Of a stretch of 64,000 bases of DNA, positions 8,019-16,573 are shown in pieces (position 1 is the stretch's first letter; every line of letters begins with the position of its first letter). A program made the position numbers and the translations under genes. The stretch is from an uncultured Mycoplasmatota bacterium. GTDB taxonomy: Bacteria > Bacillota_I > Bacilli_A > RF39 > UBA660. A model generated the notes under the pieces. It was given only the letters and a program-made list of their open reading frames with translations, was not told the DNA's origin and did not search any database. The stretch covers positions 1 through 64,000 of the forward strand of contig UQSR01000001.1 of NCBI GenBank assembly GCA_900543825.1. The letters are read 5' to 3'.

Positions 8019-10022
8019 ATGGAATATAGTAATATGAGTTGTTTAGAAATTGTTAATGTACTTAAATATAAAAGTGATAAGGAAAAGACTGCTATTTTAA
8101 ATACTCCAGTTATAAAAGATAAATTAAAAAAAGAACTATTAAAAGAAGCTGCTATGGGAAATGCTTATTATAATTTTAGAAATATTATTAATGTTCTTTC
8201 TTTGAATTATATATTTGATAATTTTGATTATGATGATATACATGAAGCATTTAAAAAGCTTAGTTATAAGGATTTTTCTAATTATAATAGTATAGATGAT
8301 AATATTTCTTTTGAAATTAATAATAGTGAAATTAGAAATAGTAATGAATATAAATTTTTTGTTGTATTATGTGAGAATGATATCAATAATACTATTTTGT
8401 GGATTTTACAAAATGATAATCTTTTTAAAGAATTTTTTATGAAGGTAGATAATTTTTATTCAATGTTTTGTGATCTTGATTATGATCTTATTGTAAAAAT
8501 TATTTATAAACTAGATGAATATCGCGATTATTTTCATGATAAGGGTTATGATTTTTTATCTTTAATTAATAAAGATAATCAAAAGGCGTTATTAGGAGAA
8601 AATTTTAGTGATGATATTATTCTGAAACTTATTGGTTATTTTAATATTGATACTCTATCTTACTTTTTTTTAAATGATCGAAGAAGTATTGATTTATTTG
8701 AAAAGATTCCTAATATAAATGGCTATATTAATTCTGGTGTTAAGTTTAATGATAGTATTTTATCTAGTCAGCGTTTTTTTAATAGACTAAAAAGTAGTAG
8801 TTTTGTCATTTTTAGAAAAAATATTAATACTGTTGAAACTTATAATAATCCTATTATGATAGAGCAAAAACTTAAAAAATATTATGACGAGTTAATTTCT
8901 TCATATGATAGTGAGGAAGATATGTTTGGTGAATATTGGGGTGTTTTGAATAATCCTTCATTACTTTATAATTATTATGATAAAGATACTTTTATTTTTT
9001 CTTATGATATTGTGCTTTTATTTGAAAAATATTTGAGTTGTGACGATGATGATAATTTATATTTTAAAGATAGGGATGCACTTATTCAAATCCTTAAAAT
9101 GGAAACTAGTAAGAAAATTAGTGAAGTTGTTATTGATGCTCTGTTTTCTGATAATATTTATAATGTTGGGATTAATATTAGGGAAATGATTAGGTATAAT
9201 AATAAATCAGATAAAAATGATGGGGCTTTAGATGATGATAGAGTGGCTTTTTATAAAATGATTCTTGACTTTGATAACATCTCTTCAAAAGATAAGATTA
9301 AGCTATTTAATGAGTTTAAAGATAGAAATTTTAGTTTGACTTTTTATGATGATTTAAGAAAATTAAAGGATGCATCTTATGACATGATTAAGAATGATTT
9401 ACTAGATTTGTCTAAGTATAGTGATAAAGTTTCTTCTATTGATTGTGAAAGAACGCAATGTCTTGTTTATGATTTGAGAGATAGTAAGTATACTATGCTT
9501 GTTAGAAGTAAGTTTCCACATAAAGATAAAAGTAATAAAAGAAGAAACTGTTATTCTATTATATCTGATGAGAATAATAATACTTTTGATCAAGGAGAAG
9601 ATAATGATAAGATAATATATGGATATAATTCTTTCCTTAATGATAGGGTTATTCATATGCTTGAACAAGATGCTTTTAGTAGCGATGCATATAATGATAA
9701 TAAAGATGTTAGTAACTATGTAAATAGAATTGCTTCAAAAGATGAACTTGTTCTTGGCAGTGATTGTTATAGTGAAGTTGAGCTTGTTAATATACAAGAT
9801 AAAAATGGTAAATATATTAATCAAAAGCCAGATTTTATTGTTGTTTATGATAATATAAGAGACATTGATATCATTGAGAGTAAGAGGCTTAATATTCCTA
9901 TTGTTATTATTAGAAAGAATATATTAGATAAGAATGAGAGAATTGATATGGAATTTGATAGAGAAAAGGATAGATATGTTAATTCTTCAAGCGATGAGGT
10001 TGTTAGTAGAAAATTTAGATAA
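8019..10022 (+). CDS. Large protein of unknown function (667 aa)
   Basis: No family recognised with certainty. Residues 1 to about 480 are mostly helical, Asp/Asn/Lys-rich and cytoplasmic, with no signal or membrane segment. Residues 490-640 form a more compact part: an RRNCYSII strand, GYNSFLNDRVIHMLEQDAF, NRIASKDEL, YSEVEL, QKPDFIVVYD and ESKRLNIPIVII. I have an impression that this tail recurs in other gut Firmicutes proteins, but cannot name it. AGGTAGG upstream of the ATG. It sits between dinB and tex, same strand, with gaps of 8 and 17 bases, so it is likely co-transcribed. Confidence 0.7.
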   Translation: MEYSNMSCLEIVNVLKYKSDKEKTAILNTPVIKDKLKKELLKEAAMGNAYYNFRNIINVLSLNYIFDNFDYDDIHEAFKKLSYKDFSNYNSIDDNISFEINNSEIRNSNEYKFFVVLCENDINNTILWILQNDNLFKEFFMKVDNFYSMFCDLDYDLIVKIIYKLDEYRDYFHDKGYDFLSLINKDNQKALLGENFSDDIILKLIGYFNIDTLSYFFLNDRRSIDLFEKIPNINGYINSGVKFNDSILSSQRFFNRLKSSSFVIFRKNINTVETYNNPIMIEQKLKKYYDELISSYDSEEDMFGEYWGVLNNPSLLYNYYDKDTFIFSYDIVLLFEKYLSCDDDDNLYFKDRDALIQILKMETSKKISEVVIDALFSDNIYNVGINIREMIRYNNKSDKNDGALDDDRVAFYKMILDFDNISSKDKIKLFNEFKDRNFSLTFYDDLRKLKDASYDMIKNDLLDLSKYSDKVSSIDCERTQCLVYDLRDSKYTMLVRSKFPHKDKSNKRRNCYSIISDENNNTFDQGEDNDKIIYGYNSFLNDRVIHMLEQDAFSSDAYNDNKDVSNYVNRIASKDELVLGSDCYSEVELVNIQDKNGKYINQKPDFIVVYDNIRDIDIIESKRLNIPIVIIRKNILDKNERIDMEFDREKDRYVNSSSDEVVSRKFR

Positions 10023-10039
10023 ATGGGAGATGTTTTTAT

Positions 10040-12202
10040 ATGAATGATGTTATTATTAATGGTATTGTAAATGATTTAAATATTAAAAAAGAAAGTGTGG
10101 TAGCCACTTTAAAATTATTAGAAGAAGGAAATACAGTTCCTTTTATTGCTAGATATAGAAAGGAAGTTACTGGAGCTTTAAATGAAGAAGAAATTAGAAG
10201 TATTAATGAGGTATATGAATATCAAGAAAATTTACTTAAAAGAAAAGAAGATGTTATCAGATTAATTGATGAAAAGGGAATGCTTACTCCAGAGATTAGA
10301 GATAATATTATGAAATGTGATAAATTAGTTGAGGTAGAGGATATTTATAGGCCTTATAAGGAAAAGAAGAAAACTAAGGCTACTGAAGCTATTAAAAATG
10401 GTCTTGAGCCATTAGCTAAAATTATTATGTCTTTTAAAGACGTTGATATTAATAAAATTGCTCTTTCTTATATAAATGAAAATGTTAAGGATGTTGATGC
10501 TGCTATTAAAGGGGCTAGTTATATTATTGCGGAATGGATTAGTGATAATGCTAGTTATCGTAAGTATATTAGGAATAATATGATTAATCATGGGGTTATT
10601 TGTACTAAGAAAAAGAAAAATGCTATAGATGATAAGGGTACATATGAGATGTATTATGATTATGAGGAAAAAATAAAATTTATTAAGTCTCATAGGGTAC
10701 TTGCTATTAATAGAGGGGAAAAAGAGGATATTTTATCTGTTAATATTAAAGTTGATGATGATTATATTATTTCTTATTTGAAGAGTAGAATTATTAAAAA
10801 TAATAATGTCATGTCTGCTAAAATTGTGGATGAGGCCATTAACGATAGTTATAAAAGACTTATATTTCCTAGTATTGAGAGAGAAGTTAGATCTTTTCTT
10901 AAAGATAAAAGTGAAGAGGACGCAATAGATGTATTTGGTGATAATTTAGAGAATTTAATTTTGACACCGCCTATTAAGGATGTTACGGTACTTGGTTTTG
11001 ATCCTGCCTTTAGAACTGGTTGTAAGCTTGCTGTTGTTAGCCCTACTTCTTCGGTTCTTAATATTTCGGTTATTTATCCTCATGAACCACATAATAAATG
11101 GGAAGAGGCTAAAAATACTTTGAAGGATTTATTTAAAAAGTATGATATAGATGTTGTGGCTATTGGTAATGGTACTGCTTCTAGGGAAAGTGAAAAGTTG
11201 GTGGCAGAGGCTATTAGTGAGTATAATGATAAAGATGTTAAATATGTTATTGTAAGTGAAGCTGGTGCTAGTGTATATTCTGCTAGTGAAATGGCTATTA
11301 GTGAATTTCCAGACTTGACGGTAGAAAAAAGAAGTGCTATTAGTATTGCTAGAAGACTTCAAGATCCTTTATCTGAACTTGTTAAGATTGATAGTAAGAG
11401 TATTGGTGTTGGTCAATATCAACATGATGTTAATGAGAAGAAATTAGATGAATCACTTAATTTTGTTGTTTCTAAATGTGTTAATAATGTTGGCGTTAAT
11501 ATTAATACTGCTAGTAGAGCTATACTTAAATATGTTTCTGGACTTACTAAGTCTTCTATTGATAAGATTATTAAATATAGGGAAGATAATGGTAAAATAT
11601 TGTCTCGAGGTAAGCTTCTTAAGGATAAGGTATTAACTCCTAAAACTTATCAACAGTCTATTGGTTTTATGAGAGTTATTGATGGTGATAATATTATGGA
11701 TGAGACTCCTATTCATCCTGAAAGTTATGATATTGCTAGTAAGTTACTTAATGATATTGGTTTTGATATATGTGATGTTGGTAGTGATAAGTTATCAAAA
11801 AAACTTGATGATTTTGATGTTTCTTTATATGCTGATAAAAATGGTATTGATATTTATACAATAGAAGATATTGTTAAATGTTTAAAACAACCTAATAGGG
11901 ATTTTAGAGATGATTTTGAAAAGCCACTACTTAAGAGTGATATTCTTAAAATAGAGGATTTAAAAGTTGGTATGGAACTATTTGGTACTGTTAGAAATGT
12001 TGTTGATTTTGGGGCTTTTATTGATATTGGGCTACATGATGATGGACTTGTACATATATCTAAAATGACTGATAAATATATTAAGCATCCAAGTGAAATT
12101 GTTTCGGTTGGTGATATTGTTACCTGCTACGTAGATGATATTTCTTTAGAGAAGGGTAGAGTTAGTCTTTCACTTATTAATCCTAATTTAGTTAAAAATT
12201 AG
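10040..12202 (+). CDS. tex: Tex family RNA-binding transcriptional accessory protein
   Basis: 720 residues, normal for Tex. The N-terminal helical region has FIARYRKEVTGAL, a hallmark of the family. A YqgF/RuvX-like domain begins at GFDPAFRTGCKLAVV, followed by helix-hairpin-helix motifs and a C-terminal S1 RNA-binding domain (GMELFGTVRNVVDFGAF, then DGLVHISKM). Tex binds nucleic acids and is linked to transcription or RNA quality control; its exact role is unsettled. GGGAG lies before the ATG. It closes the run that begins at the ASST-like gene. Confidence 0.95.
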   Translation: MNDVIINGIVNDLNIKKESVVATLKLLEEGNTVPFIARYRKEVTGALNEEEIRSINEVYEYQENLLKRKEDVIRLIDEKGMLTPEIRDNIMKCDKLVEVEDIYRPYKEKKKTKATEAIKNGLEPLAKIIMSFKDVDINKIALSYINENVKDVDAAIKGASYIIAEWISDNASYRKYIRNNMINHGVICTKKKKNAIDDKGTYEMYYDYEEKIKFIKSHRVLAINRGEKEDILSVNIKVDDDYIISYLKSRIIKNNNVMSAKIVDEAINDSYKRLIFPSIEREVRSFLKDKSEEDAIDVFGDNLENLILTPPIKDVTVLGFDPAFRTGCKLAVVSPTSSVLNISVIYPHEPHNKWEEAKNTLKDLFKKYDIDVVAIGNGTASRESEKLVAEAISEYNDKDVKYVIVSEAGASVYSASEMAISEFPDLTVEKRSAISIARRLQDPLSELVKIDSKSIGVGQYQHDVNEKKLDESLNFVVSKCVNNVGVNINTASRAILKYVSGLTKSSIDKIIKYREDNGKILSRGKLLKDKVLTPKTYQQSIGFMRVIDGDNIMDETPIHPESYDIASKLLNDIGFDICDVGSDKLSKKLDDFDVSLYADKNGIDIYTIEDIVKCLKQPNRDFRDDFEKPLLKSDILKIEDLKVGMELFGTVRNVVDFGAFIDIGLHDDGLVHISKMTDKYIKHPSEIVSVGDIVTCYVDDISLEKGRVSLSLINPNLVKN

Positions 12203-12262
12203 TAATATTTTGACTTTTTATGAAAAAAATAGTGTAAAATTTGAGAAATTTGCATAAAATAA

Positions 12263-12291
12263 TTGACAGATGGGCAATTTTATAGTAATAT
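12263..12291 (+). promoter_or_regulatory. Promoter of tRNA-Gly
   Basis: TTGACA (12263-12268), 17-bp spacer, TAATAT (12286-12291), ending 17 bases before the tRNA. A 6-bp inverted repeat GGCAAT/ATTGCC (12273-12278 and 12296-12301) flanks the -10. Confidence 0.7.
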
Positions 12292-12308
12292 TATTATTGC
12301 CTACTGAT

Positions 12309-12382
12309 GCAGGTGTAGTTTAATGGTAGAACCTCAGCCTTCCAAGCTGACTGCGTGAGTTCGATTCTCATCACCTGCTCCA
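12309..12382 (+). tRNA. tRNA-Gly (anticodon UCC)
   Basis: Complete cloverleaf: acceptor GCAGGTG/CACCTGC, anticodon stem TCAGC/GCTGA with loop CTTCCAA giving anticodon TCC, T-loop TTCGATT, and an encoded CCA tail (12380-12382). Its 3' end adjoins an integrase remnant. Confidence 0.96.
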
Positions 12383-12393
12383 AATGAAAATAT

Positions 12394-12412
12394 ACCCTTA
12401 AAATATAAGGGT
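12394..12412 (+). terminator. Terminator of tRNA-Gly
   Basis: ACCCTTA (12394-12400) / TAAGGGT (12406-12412) with a 5-base loop, followed by a run of T. Confidence 0.75.
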
Positions 12413-12447
12413 TTTTATTATTTTATATAACTTTTACATCTTATTTT

Positions 12448-12759
12448 TTATAATTTTAATTTATTTAGTCCTTCTGATATTACAAATTTATTACTTTCAA
12501 ATAGATGTGAATATGTTTCTATTACTGTTGTTTCTGTATCTCCAATTTGTTTAATTGTGTAGTTCATACTTCTTAAAATAGTTACATGCGAATGTCTAAA
12601 CTTGTGAATAGTTATTCTTTTTACATTTGCTTTTTTTATATAACTTTCTTTTTTTCTAATTATTGTTGTTCTAGACAATGGAACAATATCACCAAAGATA
12701 AACATTTCATTATTGAAGTCATATATTTTTGATTTTTGAATATATAAATCATCTAACAA
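12448..12759 (-). pseudogene. Tyrosine recombinase (phage integrase) C-terminal remnant
   Basis: 103 residues matching only the end of the catalytic domain. HKFRHSH (the H-x-x-R box) and the terminal YSHLF with the nucleophilic Tyr are present. Between them IKQIG runs straight into DTETTVIETYSHLF, so the segment that normally holds LGH, with another catalytic His, is deleted. The N-terminal arm and core-binding domains are absent. It is oriented toward the tRNA-Gly 3' end, the usual attachment position, so it marks a lost integrated element. Confidence 0.8.
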
Positions 12760-12828
12760 TTTAATAAAATAAATACTATAATAGGTTATATAAATAGCAA
12801 ATTAAATTTATTACCAAATATTATAAAA

Positions 12829-13092
12829 ATGGAAAAATTAAAAAGACAACTAAGAGGATATCATTATAAAAATAATTTTGTAACAATTCCTATAGTTGAA
12901 TACTTTACTCTGGGAAATAAAGAAAATTTATTAGAGGCTTTTGATTTATTAAATTCTGTTTTAGACAATTATACACTAGATGATAGATATAAATATGGAT
13001 TTTCCATTTCTAATATTGAATATGGAACTTCTATGAAAAAACTTTTATTATCTTTACAAAAAAATTTCAATAATCGAATTAATATTAAATAA
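12829..13092 (+). CDS. Short orphan ORF next to integrase remnant
   Basis: 87 residues, no recognised family, no ribosome-binding site before the ATG. The reading frame stays open for about 70 bases upstream without a good start, which suggests the 3' fragment of a longer gene. The sequence is charged and soluble (LRGYHYKNN, VEYFTLGNKENL). Together with the integrase remnant it is probably debris of a mobile element. Expression is doubtful. Confidence 0.35.
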   Translation: MEKLKRQLRGYHYKNNFVTIPIVEYFTLGNKENLLEAFDLLNSVLDNYTLDDRYKYGFSISNIEYGTSMKKLLLSLQKNFNNRINIK

Positions 13093-13096
13093 AATA

Positions 13097-13105
13097 TGTT
13101 ATAAT
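13097..13105 (+). promoter_or_regulatory. Orphan extended -10 sequence
   Basis: TG-T-TATAAT right after the orphan ORF and about 35 bases before a terminator hairpin. No ORF lies between them. It may be chance, or the promoter of a very short RNA. Confidence 0.3.
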
Positions 13106-13140
13106 TATTTTATTAGTGTAGTGTTTAATTTTATAATAAA

Positions 13141-13172
13141 AAATACTAAGTAATTATATATACTTGGTATTT
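13141..13172. terminator. Bidirectional terminator
   Basis: AAATACTAAGTA (13141-13152) / TACTTGGTATTT (13161-13172), 12 bp with one G-T pair, A-rich before and T-rich after. It serves ybaK on the minus strand and anything reading in from the plus side. Confidence 0.7.
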
Positions 13173-13646
13173 TTAATTTTCTTTTGGTTTTGATACATCT
13201 ACCCATGATTTATAGTTTGTTACTTTTTCTAATTCTTCTATTGATATCTCAATAGCATTATTAGTGGCACCACAAGCTGGAAATACTGTTTCGAATTGTT
13301 TTAATGATTCATCTAGGTATACTTCTACTCCTTCGTTTAATGCAAATGGGCATACTCCTCCTATAGGATGCCCTATTTTTTCTTCTACTTCATCAGAACT
13401 TACCATATGGGCTTTTTCACCGAATGTATGTCTATATTTGGCATTATCTATTTTTGCATCTCCTGATGTTACTACTACGATATATTTATTTTTTAATTTG
13501 AAGGATAATGTTTTTGCTATTCTTTCTTCTTTTGTACCTAGTGCTTCGGCAGCTTCTTTTACTGTGGCACTTATTCCTTCTACTGTTATTATTCTATTAT
13601 CCATATTATATTTTTTTAAATATTCTTTTACTCTTTCTCTAGACAT
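13173..13646 (-). CDS. YbaK/EbsC-type aminoacyl-tRNA deacylase
   Basis: 157 residues, the full length of a YbaK/ProX-type editing domain. It has the conserved Lys45 (IAKTLSFK), SGDAKID, and the GGVCPFAL motif. Relatives hydrolyse mischarged tRNA in trans, for example Cys-tRNA(Pro); which tRNA this one edits is not predictable. Start at the ATG with AGGAAG upstream. An extended -10 on the minus strand (13673-13681) provides a promoter. Confidence 0.88.
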   Translation of the reverse strand: MSRERVKEYLKKYNMDNRIITVEGISATVKEAAEALGTKEERIAKTLSFKLKNKYIVVVTSGDAKIDNAKYRHTFGEKAHMVSSDEVEEKIGHPIGGVCPFALNEGVEVYLDESLKQFETVFPACGATNNAIEISIEELEKVTNYKSWVDVSKPKEN

Positions 13647-13672
13647 TTTTTTACTTCCTTTCTGATGTTATT

Positions 13673-13681
13673 ATTATAACA
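13673..13681 (-). promoter_or_regulatory. Extended -10 promoter of the YbaK-type gene
   Basis: On the minus strand TG-T-TATAAT (complement of ATTATA at 13673-13678 plus ACA), 27 bases before the start codon. Confidence 0.55.
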
Positions 13682-13739
13682 TAAATGTTGTTATTTGTTT
13701 AATTATTTTTATTTGGTTAATATTAATACTGGTGATTAT

Positions 13740-14660
13740 ATGAAGATTAGGCTTGGATATGCTTGTATTACTAATTGTCTTGATTCTACTAGTTCTAGTC
13801 CTTATACTTATGGTGAATATTTGAAATATGGTGATATGGAAAAGTTAGATAGGGTTATTGTTTCTAATTTAAAATCTTTGGAGGAGATTATTTATTATAA
13901 TATTAAGAATAATATTCATTTTTATAGAATGTCTTCTAAAATTATTCCTTTAGCTACTAAAAGTGATGTTAAGTTTGATTATATTAATAAATATAAAAGT
14001 TATTATGATAAGATAGGCAAGATGATTAGTGATTATGATATGAGAGTGGATTTTCATCCTGATCAATTTTGTGTTTTAAATAGTGTTAAAAGCGATGTTG
14101 TTAGTGCTTCTATTGATATTTTGAAATATCATTATAGTTTACTTGAAGCTTTGGGTATTAAGAATAAAATATTGGTTTTGCATGTTGGTAGTAATTCTTT
14201 TGGTAAGGATAATTCTATTAGAAGGTTTATTAATAATTTTAATAAATTACCTAATTATTTAAAGGAATGTATTGCTATTGAAAATGATGATAAAGTGTTT
14301 AATGTTAATGATGTTTTAGAGATATCTAAAAATACTGGCGTACCTGTTATTTTGGATTATCATCATCATTTGTGTAATAAAAGTGATTTTTCTTTTGAAG
14401 ATATTTTTAATAGTTTTAATAATAGGAAAGTTAAGATGCATTTTTCTTCTTCTAAAAACAAGAAGGATTTTAGAAGTCATAATGATTATATTAATGGTGA
14501 TGATTTTATTGATTTTATTAAAATACTTAAGAAATATGATAGGGATGTTGATATTATGATTGAGGCTAAATGTAAAGATGATAGTCTATTTAGATTAGTT
14601 AGATATATTAAGTATAAAACTGATTATAAGTTTATAGATGATACTACTTTTATGGTATAA
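13740..14660 (+). CDS. uvsE: UV DNA damage endonuclease
   Basis: 306 residues. The N-terminal RLGYACI and the following TIM-barrel features (MRVDFHPDQFCVLN, VLHVGS, IENDDK, DYHHHLCN) are those of UvsE/UVDE, which nicks 5' to UV photoproducts. The metal-binding His and Glu residues sit in these motifs. The start is placed at ATG 13740, directly before the conserved KIRLGYAC; an upstream TTG would add 15 non-conserved residues. In Bacillus the homologue (YwjD) is expressed in spores, which fits the sporulation genes in this window. Confidence 0.92.
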   Translation: MKIRLGYACITNCLDSTSSSPYTYGEYLKYGDMEKLDRVIVSNLKSLEEIIYYNIKNNIHFYRMSSKIIPLATKSDVKFDYINKYKSYYDKIGKMISDYDMRVDFHPDQFCVLNSVKSDVVSASIDILKYHYSLLEALGIKNKILVLHVGSNSFGKDNSIRRFINNFNKLPNYLKECIAIENDDKVFNVNDVLEISKNTGVPVILDYHHHLCNKSDFSFEDIFNSFNNRKVKMHFSSSKNKKDFRSHNDYINGDDFIDFIKILKKYDRDVDIMIEAKCKDDSLFRLVRYIKYKTDYKFIDDTTFMV

Positions 14661-14663
14661 ATA

Positions 14664-14687
14664 AAAGTAACATGTTAATGTTACTTT
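14664..14687 (+). terminator. Terminator between uvsE and the permease gene
   Basis: AAAGTAACAT (14664-14673) / ATGTTACTTT (14678-14687), loop GTTA, 10 perfect pairs. It lies between two convergent genes and overlaps the last codons of the minus-strand one. Confidence 0.75.
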
Positions 14688-15520
14688 ATTAAATTTATTA
14701 ATTCTATAAGTATTCCGGATATTGCTCCTAGAAAATATAATAATAGTATTATGGATATATTTTCTTTAATATTTTTATTGTTTTTAATTAATACTAGTAT
14801 GGCTGCTCCGGATGATGTTAATAGTCCTCCTATTAATGAACCTAATGATATAGAACTATTTAGATATAATTCTGTTAGTATTACACTAGCGGAACAATTT
14901 GGTATTAGTCCTATTAGACTTGTTATAAATGGACCGAATATTGTATTTGTTAAAAATATTTTTGTTAGATAGTCTTCTCCTATATAGGTTATTATGATAT
15001 TTAATATTAGAGTTACGATAAAGATAAATATGGTTATATGTATGGTATGTTTTAGAGATGATGATATTATTCCATGACTGCATTCACAATGCTCTTCATC
15101 ACATATTTGGTAGTTTTCTTTTTCTTTCTTATTATTTAATATTTTATCTATTATTACTCCGTATATTATACCAAAGAATATTTTTATTAGAAGTATTTTT
15201 AGTATTAATGTTATTTCTACTTTTTTTGATAACATTATTATTAACATTTCATCACTAGTTGATAAATATATTGATATTAGTGTTCCTAGTGTTATTATTC
15301 TTGTTATATATAAATTAGTGGCCATTACTGAAAAACCACATTGGGGTATTACTCCTAATAATGAACCTATGATTGGTCCTATTTTTTTTGATTTGGTAAT
15401 TATTTCTTTGTTTTTATTTGTTAGTTTATGTTCTATTAATTCTATTATTAAAAATGCTATAAATAAAAACGGAATTATTTTTAATGAATCTAGTAATGTA
15501 TCTAATATTATTTCTTTCAT
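14681..15520 (-). CDS. Putative 10-TM heavy-metal exporter (ArsP_2 family)
   Basis: 279 residues, almost wholly hydrophobic. Two halves each contain a conserved IP-C motif (GVIPQCGFS and GLIPNCSAS) typical of the ArsP_2/putative manganese transporter family. A cytoplasmic loop in the middle carries CDEEHCECSH, a plausible metal-binding site. I infer metal or metalloid efflux; the ion is unknown. GGAGGA upstream of the ATG. About 50 bases separate it from the next minus-strand gene, so they may share a transcript. Confidence 0.75.
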   Translation of the reverse strand: MKEIILDTLLDSLKIIPFLFIAFLIIELIEHKLTNKNKEIITKSKKIGPIIGSLLGVIPQCGFSVMATNLYITRIITLGTLISIYLSTSDEMLIIMLSKKVEITLILKILLIKIFFGIIYGVIIDKILNNKKEKENYQICDEEHCECSHGIISSSLKHTIHITIFIFIVTLILNIIITYIGEDYLTKIFLTNTIFGPFITSLIGLIPNCSASVILTELYLNSSISLGSLIGGLLTSSGAAILVLIKNNKNIKENISIILLLYFLGAISGILIELINLIK

Positions 15521-15573
15521 TATTTCCTCCGCTTTTAATTATAGCATTTGTTTATTTTTTTAGCAATATGGTT

Positions 15574-16461
15574 TTATCTTTTTAATGTTTTGATAAATTT
15601 TTTTTCTTCTTCTTTATTTTTTGCTAAATATTCTGATAAATAATTGTAGGCTATATTTCTTATTAATGTTTCATTACTTATTTGGATATCGTTATCTTTT
15701 AGTCTTGTGTTAATTATATTGATATTTGGTTTTTGCATACTTAGGGCCAAATCAATACATTTTTCAGTGCAGTTTATTAAGTAGTTGAAATATTCTTGAT
15801 AATTTGTTTTTTGATAATTAGTAGCTTTAAGTATTTTATTGAATATTATAGTTATGTAGTTATATACTTCTTCATAATATTCACTGTGATTTAATACTTG
15901 TTTTGGATTACTTATTTTACTTATGTATGGTCTTTTATCATAATTAAATAATGATACTTCGATATCAACACTTTGATATTTTTCAATGCAATTTAAATTA
16001 AATAATAGTAGTGTATTTACACTCCATGAATTGAAAGTAAGACCTGGTTTGTTATAACCTAATTTGTTTATTGAAACTTCAACGCCATCATAATCTTTTG
16101 ATAGGGTTTCAAAATCTATTATATTTAATTCTGGATTATCGTAATGGGTTAATATATAGTGCCATGATGGATATTTTTGAGATAATTCTATTATCTTTTC
16201 TTCACTATCAATATTTAATATTTTAGCATTGTTTTTTAGTGTGAATATGGCACCGGCGTTAATATTTTTATAAGATGCTGTTTCTTGATCTTCATATAGT
16301 AGATAATCATGCCATTCGCTTATGCAGTATATTCTACTTATAAATTCGCTTGACCATAATCCACCATTTGGTTTATAAAAATTTATATCTAATGGCCTTA
16401 ATATTTTTCTAAAAATATCTTCGGCTATGTTTTTTGTGCCTATTGTTACATATTCTTTCAT
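15574..16461 (-). CDS. Protein of unknown function with KPNGGLWSS motif
   Basis: 295 residues, soluble, no signal sequence. The N-terminal 170 residues include KPNGGLWSS, SEWHDYLL, GAIFTLKNN, DYDGVEVS and FNSWSVNTLLLFN, a motif series I believe occurs in uncharacterised, possibly ADP-ribosyltransferase-like proteins; this is not secure. The C-terminal half is helical and charged. ATG preceded by GAGGAGA. Promoter on the minus strand at 16491-16519. The permease gene downstream may be co-transcribed. Confidence 0.6.
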   Translation of the reverse strand: MKEYVTIGTKNIAEDIFRKILRPLDINFYKPNGGLWSSEFISRIYCISEWHDYLLYEDQETASYKNINAGAIFTLKNNAKILNIDSEEKIIELSQKYPSWHYILTHYDNPELNIIDFETLSKDYDGVEVSINKLGYNKPGLTFNSWSVNTLLLFNLNCIEKYQSVDIEVSLFNYDKRPYISKISNPKQVLNHSEYYEEVYNYITIIFNKILKATNYQKTNYQEYFNYLINCTEKCIDLALSMQKPNINIINTRLKDNDIQISNETLIRNIAYNYLSEYLAKNKEEEKKFIKTLKR

Positions 16462-16490
16462 ACATTTTCTCCTCGTTTTTGTGTTTATAT

Positions 16491-16519
16491 ATAATACTTT
16501 ATTTAGTTATTATTGTCAA
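16491..16519 (-). promoter_or_regulatory. Promoter of the KPNGGLW protein gene
   Basis: Minus strand TTGACA (complement of 16514-16519), 17-bp spacer, TATTAT (complement of 16491-16496). It is back-to-back with the plus-strand promoter starting at 16528. Confidence 0.7.
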
Positions 16520-16527
16520 GTGAGTTA

Positions 16528-16556
16528 TTGTTTTTTTTATGAAATGGTGATATTAT
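16528..16556 (+). promoter_or_regulatory. Promoter of membrane-anchored protein gene
   Basis: TTGTTT (16528-16533), 17-bp spacer, TGA-TATTAT (-10 at 16551-16556). The resulting leader would be very short, about 10 bases before GTG 16574. Confidence 0.5.
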
Positions 16557-16573
16557 ATGCATAGGTGTTTATT

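Noticed and set aside
12383..13172. Attachment-site repeat of the tRNA-Gly 3' end
   Set aside because: I looked for a second copy of the tRNA 3' terminal sequence downstream and saw none within the scar.
13264..13665. 133-codon open frame opposite the YbaK-type gene
   Set aside because: It is antisense to a well-conserved gene, has no ribosome-binding site and reads as low-complexity Ser/Pro/Thr, as expected of a mirror frame.
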